A DNA stretch of 18,436 nt, taken from assembly GCA_036389955.1 (NCBI GenBank), contig DASVVJ010000412.1, positions 1 through 18,436 of the forward strand, read 5' to 3'. Below the pieces are notes generated by a model that searched no databases, was not told where the DNA came from, and saw only the letters and a program-made list of their open reading frames with translations. The first letter of the stretch is position 1. The number at the start of each line of letters is the position of its first letter. The position numbers and the translations under genes are program-made. This DNA comes from DATHBR01 sp036389955 (GTDB taxonomy: Bacteria; Myxococcota; Myxococcia; Myxococcales; Myxococcaceae). Positions 1 through 6,369 of the stretch are shown here, one piece after another.

Positions 1-34
1 GCGAGCGGGTCGAGGTCTTCACTCCGGCTGGGCG

Positions 35-1180
35 TTAGGCCCGCCCACCGGCCCGCGTCTTGTAGGTGAGCACCGGGGCCAGCGTGGCCACCACCCGGAC
101 GAGCCCCGCCTCCACCAGGTCCGTCACCACGCGGTCGATGGACTTGTACGCGGGCGGAGCCTCTTCGAAGAGCAGGTCCTTGTCCTCGCAGATGACATGG
201 CTCTTGAAGGAGGTACGGGTGAGGGACTCGGCGCTGAAGCGCTCGCGAATCCGCTCACGGGCCATGGTGCGGTTCCACTTGCGGCCAGCTCCGTGCGCCA
301 GGCTGTACCCGCTGAGGGCGCCGTCTCCCACCGGCAGCACCAGGTAGCTCAGCGAGCCACGGCTGCCGGGAATCACCACCGGCCCCTGATCCGAAGGCGC
401 CGCGCCCTTGCGGTGCAGCCAGCAGGCACAGCCGCCCACTTCCTTCGGGGTGACGCTGTTGTGGCACACATCCAGGACGCGCCGGCCACTGGCGCCAATG
501 CCGTCCAGCATGCGCCGGGCCGCCAGCGCGCGGTTGGCGCGGCCCCAGGCGACCGCGTGGTCATGCCGCTTCAGGTAGGTGCGCGCGTCCGCCGAGTCCT
601 CCGCCAGCCCGCCCGCGCCGTGTCGGTCCACATGGGCCCGGAGTGTCGCCTCGCCCAGGCCGCGTGAGCCCGAGTGTACCAGCAGCAGCAGCCGATCCCC
701 CTTTAGCCCCAGCTCCCGGAACGTCGCCGCGTCATGCACCGCGTCCACCCGCTGCACCTCCGCGAAGTGGTTGCCGCCGCCCACCGTACCCAGCGCCGCC
801 TCGAAGCCCGAGGGCTTCACTTCGTGCTCCGCCAGGAAGCCCTCCGTGTCCCCGTCCCACGGCCCTTCCAGGTCCAGTCTTGCTGCCCACCGCTCCGGCT
901 TGGCCTTACGTGAGAGCAGGTCCACGTCCCACAGCCCCATCCCACAGCCGATGTCATTGCCCACGAGGAACGGATAGAGCTGACCCTCGGAGGCGAAGGT
1001 GGCGCCCACCGGGGCGCCCTTGCCGGGATGGAGGTCTGGCAACCCCACCGCCAGGCGCATGCCGGGAAATCGAGCCACCGCTTCGAGCTGGCGGACGGCC
1101 TCGCCTTCCACCCACGACTGCGGGGAGGCGATGATGCGGACCTGGGCACTGGACGGGTTGGGAGTAGGCGCGGTCATCAT
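35..1180 (-). CDS. RtcB-family RNA ligase (release factor H-coupled type)
   Basis: This 381-residue protein belongs to the RtcB family of GTP- and Mn2+-dependent RNA ligases, which join 3'-phosphate or 2',3'-cyclic phosphate ends to 5'-OH ends. The family's metal and guanylylation motifs are all visible: LPDLHPGKGAPVG (about residue 47), GNDIGCGM with the metal-binding Cys79, GTVGGGNHFAE, LVHSGSRGLG, a later DVCHN histidine, and HGAGR, whose His is the one that carries GMP in characterised RtcB. It is shorter than canonical RtcB (about 400-480 aa) and fits the subgroup paired with peptide release factor H, which repairs damaged ribosomal RNA; the subgroup is inferred from length and motif style. 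A partner prfH would lie downstream, off the left edge. I chose the ATG at 1180 over a TTG at 1222 because the extra 14 residues look unlike the family. The gene ends the proA-rsfS-rlmH run, 51 bp after rlmH. Confidence 0.9.
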   Translation of the reverse strand: MMTAPTPNPSSAQVRIIASPQSWVEGEAVRQLEAVARFPGMRLAVGLPDLHPGKGAPVGATFASEGQLYPFLVGNDIGCGMGLWDVDLLSRKAKPERWAARLDLEGPWDGDTEGFLAEHEVKPSGFEAALGTVGGGNHFAEVQRVDAVHDAATFRELGLKGDRLLLLVHSGSRGLGEATLRAHVDRHGAGGLAEDSADARTYLKRHDHAVAWGRANRALAARRMLDGIGASGRRVLDVCHNSVTPKEVGGCACWLHRKGAAPSDQGPVVIPGSRGSLSYLVLPVGDGALSGYSLAHGAGRKWNRTMARERIRERFSAESLTRTSFKSHVICEDKDLLFEEAPPAYKSIDRVVTDLVEAGLVRVVATLAPVLTYKTRAGGRA

Positions 1181-1231
1181 GGCCCCCCGGACGCGGGGGC
1201 CAAAGGCCGCCTGACGCGGCAACCCGGCGCA

Positions 1232-1696
1232 TCACTTGTGGTACGGCTCACCCTTGAGGATGGTGAAGGCGCGGTAGATTTGCTCGATGAGCACCACCCG
1301 GGCCAGCCGGTGCGGCAGCGTCATCCGTGACAGCGAGAGCGTCAGGTGAGCAGCCTGGCGGACGGACTCGTCCAGCCCCTCGTCTCCGCCGATGACGAAG
1401 AGCAGGTCCTTCGAGCCGCCCTGCGCCTTGGCCAGGTAGCGGCTGAGCTCCACCGAGTCCAGCTCCTTGCCCCGCTCGTCCAGCGCCACCACCCAGTCCT
1501 GGGGCTTGCGCCGGGCGAGAATGGCCTCGGCCTCGGCGGTCTTCGCATCCCCGGCCTTGAGCTTGCGGCCGGTGGCCTCGGGCAGCTCCACCAGCTCGAA
1601 GCGGGTGTAGTGGGAAAGGCGCGAGGCGTACTCCTGCACCGCGGGCTCGAAGAGCCCCGAGCGGTCCTTTCCCACCGACACCAGCCGGACTTTCAG
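1232..1696 (-). CDS. rlmH: 23S rRNA pseudouridine-1915 N3-methyltransferase RlmH
   Basis: RlmH is a small SPOUT-class, SAM-dependent methyltransferase that modifies pseudouridine 1915 in helix 69 of 23S rRNA on assembled 70S ribosomes. The protein shows the family pattern throughout: an N-terminal KVRLVSVGK strand, VVALDERGKELDS, the SAM-binding LLFVIGGDEGLDESV loop, and the knotted C-terminus LSLSRMTLPHRLARVVLIEQIYRA ending in GEPYHK (motifs quoted in part). I place the start at a CTG (1694-1696), giving 154 residues, close to the usual 155-160 and beginning exactly where family members begin. A GGAG lies 8 nt upstream, inside the end of rsfS, and the start overlaps the rsfS stop as CTGA. 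A GTG at 1726 would give 164 residues with a poorly spaced ribosome site; it is the main alternative. The gene is clearly coupled to rsfS. Confidence 0.93.
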   Translation of the reverse strand: MKVRLVSVGKDRSGLFEPAVQEYASRLSHYTRFELVELPEATGRKLKAGDAKTAEAEAILARRKPQDWVVALDERGKELDSVELSRYLAKAQGGSKDLLFVIGGDEGLDESVRQAAHLTLSLSRMTLPHRLARVVLIEQIYRAFTILKGEPYHK

Positions 1697-2223
1697 GCGA
1701 GCTTCTCCCGGGGCGCGTCCGCCCACAGGCCCTCGAGGTCATAGAACTCGCGCTTCTCGGCCAGGAACAGGTGCGCCACCACCTCGCCGTAATCCAGCAG
1801 CACCCACTGGCCCGTCTCCCAGCCCTCGCTGCCCAGCGGGTGCAGCCCGTCCTCGTGCTTCACCTTCACGTGGACGTTCTCGGCCATGGCGCTCACCTGC
1901 CGGTCGCTCTCGCCCGAGGCCAGCACGATGTAGTCCGCGTACGAGGCCATGCCGCGCACGTCCAGCACCATCACGTCGGTGGCCTTCTTCTCCAGCAGCA
2001 GCTGGGACACCTTGTGCGCCAGCGCCTTGGCGCGTGGGTTCTCGGCGGGGGCCTCGGTGGCAGCGGCGCCCGCTTTGAAGAGCTTCTTCTTCTTCGCCGA
2101 CTTGGGGAACGCGGACTTTTTGCGCGCACTGGGCTTCTTGGCCGCGGTCTTCTTGCGCGCGGTTGCCGTCTTCGTGGCGCTCTTCTTCGCCTTCGGGGAG
2201 CTCGTCTTCTTCTTCAGTGCCAT
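1693..2223 (-). CDS. rsfS: Ribosome silencing factor RsfS with Lys-rich N-terminal tail
   Basis: RsfS binds ribosomal protein uL14 and blocks joining of the 30S and 50S subunits when nutrients are short. The conserved DUF143 core occupies roughly residues 60-172, with recognisable VMVLDVRGMASYADYIVLA, SGESDRQVSAMAE and WVLLDYGEVVAHLF segments followed by REFYDLEGLW. The protein is 176 aa, against about 105-130 for typical RsfS. The excess is an N-terminal tail (residues 2-50) built almost wholly of Lys, Ala, Ser, Thr and Arg, with KKSA and ARKK-like repeats, resembling histone H1 tails; I count about 19 lysines. The ATG at 2223 is the only good start and keeps the tail in frame. The gene starts 15 bp after the proA stop, and its own TGA overlaps the rlmH start. 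The nadD gene that often sits between proA and rsfS in other bacteria is absent. Confidence 0.92.
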   Translation of the reverse strand: MALKKKTSSPKAKKSATKTATARKKTAAKKPSARKKSAFPKSAKKKKLFKAGAAATEAPAENPRAKALAHKVSQLLLEKKATDVMVLDVRGMASYADYIVLASGESDRQVSAMAENVHVKVKHEDGLHPLGSEGWETGQWVLLDYGEVVAHLFLAEKREFYDLEGLWADAPREKLA

Positions 2224-2238
2224 GTGTGGCCCGCCACC

Positions 2239-3507
2239 CTAGCGCACCTGACCCTGCCCGTGGACGACGTACTTCTGACTGGTCAACTCTCTGAGCCCCA
2301 TCGGTCCAAAGGCGTGCAATCGGCTGGTGGAGATTCCAATCTCCGCCCCCAGCCCCAATTCGCCCCCGTCATTGAAGCGTGTGGAGGCATTCCACAGCAC
2401 CGCGCTGGCTGTCACCTCGCGGATGAAGCGGGTGGCAGAGGGCTCGTCCCGGGTGATGATGGCCTCGGTGTGCTCGCTGCCGTAGCGGGCGATGTGCTCC
2501 AGCGCCCCGTCCAGGTCCTTCACCACCCGGATGGCCAGGATGAGGTCCAGAAACTCGCGCCCGTAGTCGTCCTCCGCCGCGGGCTTGGCGGGGATGCCCG
2601 CCCGGTTCAGCACCGCCAGGGTGGTGGGGCAGCCGCGCAGTTCCACCTTCTTGTCCACCAGTGCACGCCCCACCACCGGTAGGAAGCGCTCGGCCACCAC
2701 CCGGTCCAAGAGCAGGCACTCGGCGGCGTTGCACACCCCGGGGCGGCTGGCCTTGGCGTTGACGACGATGCGGTTGGCCATCTCCAGGTCCGCCATCGCG
2801 TGCACGTATACGTGGCACACGCCCTTGTAGTGCTTTACCACGGGAATGCGGGCGTTCTCCGCCACGAAGCGGATGAGCCCCTCGCCCCCGCGCGGAATGC
2901 ACAGGTCGATGAGTCCCTCGAGCTTGAGCAGCTCCAGCAGGGACTCGCGCTCGCCGGCGGGCACCAGTTGGATGGCGTGCTCGGGCAGCCCCGCGTCCTG
3001 GGTGCCCAGGCTGAGCGCCTGGGCGATGGCCTGGTTGGAGCGGGCCGACTCGCTGCCGCCGCGCAGCAGCACCGCGTTGCCGCTCTTGAGGCACAGGGCC
3101 GCCGCGTCGCTCGTCACGTTGGGGCGGGACTCGTAGATCATCAGCACCACGCCCAGGGGCAGGCGCACCTTGCGGATTTTCAGCCCGTTGGGGCGCTTCC
3201 ACGTCTCGGTGGCCTCGCCAATCGGGTCCTTCAGGTCGGCCACGGCCTCCACGGCTTTGGCCATGGACTCCAGGCGGCCGGCGTCCAGGAGCAGCCGGTC
3301 CACGAAGGCGGCGTTCTTGCCGCTGGCGTTGGCGGCGGCCACGTCCTCGGCGTTGGCGGCGAGGATGGCGGGGGCGGCCTCGCGCAGGCGGCGGGCCATG
3401 TGCCGCAGCGCGGCGTCCTTTTTCTCGGTAGGGGCGATGGAGAGCGCCCGCGAGGCGGTCCGGGCGGTCTCGGCGAGGGTACGCATGTCGTGCTTGGCAA
3501 CCGTCAT
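2239..3507 (-). CDS. proA: Glutamate-5-semialdehyde dehydrogenase (gamma-glutamyl phosphate reductase)
   Basis: ProA catalyses the second step of proline synthesis, the NADPH-dependent reduction of L-glutamyl-5-phosphate to glutamate-5-semialdehyde, in the cytoplasm. The 422-residue length matches the family (about 415-420). Family blocks are plain: YESRPNVTSDAAALCLKSGNA (from about residue 125), the LLRGGSES loop, PRGGEGLIRFV, KHYKGVCHVYVH, and the catalytic cysteine in ASRPGVCNAAE at about residue 259. The ATG at 3507 is preceded by a good AGGAG ribosome site. It is the first gene of the minus-strand run with rsfS and rlmH and diverges from the TPR gene with only 22 bp between the two start codons. 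No proB is visible in the window. Confidence 0.96.
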   Translation of the reverse strand: MTVAKHDMRTLAETARTASRALSIAPTEKKDAALRHMARRLREAAPAILAANAEDVAAANASGKNAAFVDRLLLDAGRLESMAKAVEAVADLKDPIGEATETWKRPNGLKIRKVRLPLGVVLMIYESRPNVTSDAAALCLKSGNAVLLRGGSESARSNQAIAQALSLGTQDAGLPEHAIQLVPAGERESLLELLKLEGLIDLCIPRGGEGLIRFVAENARIPVVKHYKGVCHVYVHAMADLEMANRIVVNAKASRPGVCNAAECLLLDRVVAERFLPVVGRALVDKKVELRGCPTTLAVLNRAGIPAKPAAEDDYGREFLDLILAIRVVKDLDGALEHIARYGSEHTEAIITRDEPSATRFIREVTASAVLWNASTRFNDGGELGLGAEIGISTSRLHAFGPMGLRELTSQKYVVHGQGQVR

Positions 3508-3529
3508 GTCTCTCCTCTATCAGAGGCGC

Positions 3530-3844
3530 ATGAGCGATGCCCGGTTAGCGCAGTTTCAGCAGATGGTGGCCGAGTTTCCGGACGCCCCCATGGCCCACTT
3601 CTCCCTCGGCAAGCTGTACCTCGAGCGACGGCAGTACCCCGAGGCGGTGAAAAGCCTGGAGGCGGCGACGCGGCTGGATCCCACCTACGCGGCGGCGCTG
3701 GTGTCGCTGGGCGATGCCTACGCGGGAGCGGGGCAGGTGGAGCAGGCCCGTGAAATTCTGGGCAAGGCCCGCCAGGTGGCGTTGGATCAGAAGCACCCGA
3801 GCCTCGCCGAGGAGATCGACGAGCGGCTCGCCGAGCTGACTTGA
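3530..3844 (+). CDS. Small tetratricopeptide-repeat protein
   Basis: This is a 104-residue cytoplasmic protein with no signal peptide or membrane segment. Two TPR units are visible, at about residues 20-53 (LGKLYLERRQYPEAVKSLEA, ending in LDPT) and 54-87 (LGDAYAGAGQVEQAREIL), followed by a charged helix rich in Glu that ends the protein. TPR units form helical scaffolds for protein-protein contact; the partner is unknown. The same frame stays open upstream into the antisense strand of proA, but I start at the ATG at 3530, because an AGAGG ribosome site precedes it, the repeat fold begins just after it, and the upstream frame is only proA read backwards. It diverges from proA with 22 bp between the starts, so each gene's promoter must lie inside the other gene or be compressed into that gap. 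Confidence 0.85.
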   Translation: MSDARLAQFQQMVAEFPDAPMAHFSLGKLYLERRQYPEAVKSLEAATRLDPTYAAALVSLGDAYAGAGQVEQAREILGKARQVALDQKHPSLAEEIDERLAELT

Positions 3845-3921
3845 GCGCTGAGCGCTGGAATGCGTGGTGCGGGCACGCGGGATCAGTAAGACGAAATGCA
3901 GGGACAAGCAGCTTAATCGTT

Positions 3922-4599
3922 TCAGACTCGCGTCTTCCCGGCCGACACGATCCTGCGCGCCCACCCTCTGGCTTCGGCACCAGGCATTAATGGGTCAAGG
4001 TGCCCCCGGTGGATCAACTCCACCAACCGTCCATCTCGGCCCAGGAGGTGAGGAACGTCCCATGGGAAGGTGAGCAAACCCACTCCACGCTCTCTTCCCT
4101 CTGGAAGGGCGATCAGCTCTTCCAGATAACGCGAGTAGGCATCGAAGAAGTGGTCCACATTCGAGGCCACTGGCAAGGCGAACGGTTCCTCGTAGACGTC
4201 CACCCGGACCACTGTCTGGTAACCTCGATTATCTGCCAGCGTAGGCACTGTTGCGTAGTGGTACGCCATGTGTGGCTCTCCGGCGAAGATGAAAGTCGGA
4301 AGCGCCAACTGTTCCCTGTATCTCTGGACCCACCGCTTGTTCTGATCCTCCAATTGCCGGTCAGCATCCTCGAGTGGGTGGAGGATGATGCCTGCCACGT
4401 CCGTGGCAAACGCGGCAAACCCGGCGTAGGCGTAGACGGATGCAAGCAGCGGATCGAAGGGCAGCCCCTCCACGAGTGCTCCAGCTTTCAAGGGGACGTG
4501 GGCAGGCGGTGTCATCTCCAAGCTGAGCTTGAGGCGGCCACAGACTTCCACCAGTCGCTGTAGTCCAGGTAATTCCAGGGGCGGGTTCATCTGGCTCAT
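3922..4599 (-). CDS. SUKH (SMI1/KNR4)-like protein, probable immunity protein
   Basis: This 225-residue soluble protein has no signal peptide. Its layout fits the SUKH superfamily: an N-terminal helix, a GLPFDPLLASVYAYAGFAAF segment like the 'LP..y..f....G' start of SMI1/KNR4 domains, a central LALPTFIFAGE strand, then the NRGYQTVVRVDVYEEPFALP strands with the 'pV' turn before a helix (about residues 125-170). SUKH proteins are known as immunity proteins, mainly against nuclease toxins delivered between bacteria. The assignment is by pattern only and is moderate. The context supports it strongly: the ATG at 4599 lies 5 bp after the stop of the nuclease-tailed lipoprotein gene, with GGAG 8 nt upstream of the start and overlapping that gene's stop region, which indicates translational coupling. 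Base composition matches that gene and is lower in GC than the flanks. The expected site of action is the cytoplasm, binding the nuclease domain. Confidence 0.72.
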   Translation of the reverse strand: MSQMNPPLELPGLQRLVEVCGRLKLSLEMTPPAHVPLKAGALVEGLPFDPLLASVYAYAGFAAFATDVAGIILHPLEDADRQLEDQNKRWVQRYREQLALPTFIFAGEPHMAYHYATVPTLADNRGYQTVVRVDVYEEPFALPVASNVDHFFDAYSRYLEELIALPEGRERGVGLLTFPWDVPHLLGRDGRLVELIHRGHLDPLMPGAEARGWARRIVSAGKTRV

Positions 4600-4604
4600 C
4601 TTCC

Positions 4605-6284
4605 TTACTCCAAGCCCGGGAAGAGTCGGCGGAGTTGCTTCAGTGCTCGTTGCTCGGCCTCCGCCAGGGAATAAGGCAGTGCTGGCGGTTCACGGGGTTG
4701 GTGGTACCAGTGCTTGAACTGGTCATCGATGGCTCGGGCCATCCGTTCAACATCCTCCGCGGTCGCTTGAGGCCGTGCCCTTCGGAACTTGGTCCACAGT
4801 GCATTGACGCGGTCATGAACGTCGCTCATCACCAGGATCAGGTTGTCAGTTGCATTGATGTCGTCCTCAGGGAAGAGGTGCGCGTACTCCAGTTGGCGTC
4901 TGTGATGGATGGGCAGAAGCCCTCGCTGACGATCCATCAGCTGTGCGAGGTGTGGATGGAGCTTCTTGTAGGTCTCACGAGCATCCGCGCGGAGCTTGTT
5001 CTTCGTGTTGGTGTCCAGCGGCGTCTGGATGAGTTGCTCGATGCCCTGCATCAGCTCGCGGAGTTCATGCCGTTCGGAGGAGCTGAGAGACCGCTTGCCT
5101 TCCAGCTGAACCTTCATCCACAGGCGTTCGAATGCCTGGCGCTTGTCCACTGGCAGCCGTGCCAGCGTCGTTCGCAACCATCCCGTTCCCGCCTCCTTGC
5201 TTCGCTGGAGCGCGCGCAGCACCGTGGGAGCCACGCGGCCTCCCAACCATCCGAAGCCCCGGGCAACGACACCCCCTGCGTACCAGAGCACCAACTCCTC
5301 GGCGCCCTTGTGCGCTACCCACGTTGCCCCCTCTTTGGCCTCTTCGCGCCAACGGCGCAAGATGTCCTCGTGCATCGCCCGGTACTCAGCGATGAGCGTT
5401 GCGTCGAGTTCGTGTGAAGGAAGAGGCCGTTCGATGCTTGCTTCCTCCACCCATCCCCTCGCATGGCGTGCACCTGGCGGAAGAACAAGCTTCAAACGCA
5501 GGTGTACCGTTCGTTCACCAACTCCCTGGGTGAAGGGCAGCAGTACGGCAGTGGCCTCATCCAGCACGGAGGCACTCAGACTCCTGGGCGCACCGCTGGT
5601 GCCCTGATGCGTCACCTCGAAGAGGCGCAGTCTCCTCTCCTCGATGCGATCGTCCTCCAGGAGGAACTCCACCTCTATCTGCGCTTCTCCACCCGCTGGT
5701 ATCTTCACGCCCTTCAGGCACTGTCCGAGTTCATCAGTGACGGATTCCACCACTTGCCGAGGTAAGCCCGCACGACGCACTGGCAGGGTCTTGGCCTCAG
5801 GTGGACGTGGCTGCGCCGAGGTGCTGTACGTCACCAGCCATTGTGCCTGCTGGCGCTCCAGCACCAACGACACCATGCCCTGATGACGCTGGGCGAACTG
5901 GGTCAGGAGCTTTGCCAGGTTCTCTTGCAGAGCCTCGCCGTCCACCGGCTCGCCTGGCGAGCCCGAGCGACCTCTGGCTGAATAGCTTGTCAGCGTCAGG
6001 GCGCCACGTTCGGACCAGAAGGTGAAGGAGAGCTGAGTGCCTACTTCGTTGGCGCCGCTGGCCACCGACCAGATGCGAGACAGGGCCAGAAGCGACTCTG
6101 CCACCGCCCCGGCCTCAAGCGCCTCCTCGTCCATGTCCTGCGGAAGCTGTCTCGCTGGGATCGCTGCGTGTTCCGAGCCAACGGTCACACACCCAGATGT
6201 GAGCAGCAGCGCAACCACCAGACCCAGTGTGAAGTGTCTTGGCGACCGAATTCCTCTGCAGCACCCCGATGCGAGTTTGCGCAT
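4605..6284 (-). CDS. Lipoprotein with C-terminal HNH-like nuclease region, candidate polymorphic toxin
   Basis: The protein has 559 residues. Residues 1-31 form a lipoprotein signal: Arg/Lys-rich start, hydrophobic stretch FTLGLVVALLL, then TSGC with Cys32 as the likely lipidated residue. Residues 33-300 are a mixed alpha/beta region I do not recognise. Residues about 330-450 are helical, with a glycine-rich hydrophobic patch (LVLWYAGGVVARGFGWLGG). The last 100 residues hold LPIHHRRQLEYAHLFP (His460, His461, His469), DINATDNL (Asn477, Asn481) and VHDRVNALW (His490), the spacing expected of an HNH/ββα-metal nuclease. The immunity-like gene follows after 5 bp. Lipoprotein plus toxic tail plus immunity gene is the SitA/SitI arrangement that myxobacteria exchange between outer membranes. 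Membership of a named Sit family is inference, and no SitB-like gene is seen. The ATG at 6284 has AGGGGG 6 nt upstream and gives a proper signal; an ATG at 6305 lacks a ribosome site. GC is lower than in the neighbours. Confidence 0.75.
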   Translation of the reverse strand: MRKLASGCCRGIRSPRHFTLGLVVALLLTSGCVTVGSEHAAIPARQLPQDMDEEALEAGAVAESLLALSRIWSVASGANEVGTQLSFTFWSERGALTLTSYSARGRSGSPGEPVDGEALQENLAKLLTQFAQRHQGMVSLVLERQQAQWLVTYSTSAQPRPPEAKTLPVRRAGLPRQVVESVTDELGQCLKGVKIPAGGEAQIEVEFLLEDDRIEERRLRLFEVTHQGTSGAPRSLSASVLDEATAVLLPFTQGVGERTVHLRLKLVLPPGARHARGWVEEASIERPLPSHELDATLIAEYRAMHEDILRRWREEAKEGATWVAHKGAEELVLWYAGGVVARGFGWLGGRVAPTVLRALQRSKEAGTGWLRTTLARLPVDKRQAFERLWMKVQLEGKRSLSSSERHELRELMQGIEQLIQTPLDTNTKNKLRADARETYKKLHPHLAQLMDRQRGLLPIHHRRQLEYAHLFPEDDINATDNLILVMSDVHDRVNALWTKFRRARPQATAEDVERMARAIDDQFKHWYHQPREPPALPYSLAEAEQRALKQLRRLFPGLE

Positions 6285-6312
6285 GTGGAGCCCCCTACGG
6301 GCCATCAATGAG

Positions 6313-6325
6313 GCGAGCAACTCGC
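6313..6325. repeat. Short inverted repeat upstream of the toxin gene
   Basis: GCGAG-CAA-CTCGC is a perfect 5-bp inverted repeat that ends 28 bp upstream of the toxin ATG, inside the 85-bp gap that must hold any private promoter of the cassette. It could be an operator or an RNA hairpin in the leader. The arms are short and GC-rich, so chance is a real possibility. Confidence 0.25.
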
Positions 6326-6369
6326 GGGGCTGAGCTGAGAATGGGCGCTGGAGCGTTGGGCGGGAACCC

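Noticed and set aside
1771..2682. 303-codon open frame on the plus strand opposite rsfS and proA
   Set aside because: Antisense to two firmly identified genes and without its own domain signals.
3844..3858. AGCGCT-G-AGCGCT after the TPR gene as a terminator
   Set aside because: There is only one base between the arms, so it cannot fold as a stable hairpin of that size, and no T-run follows.
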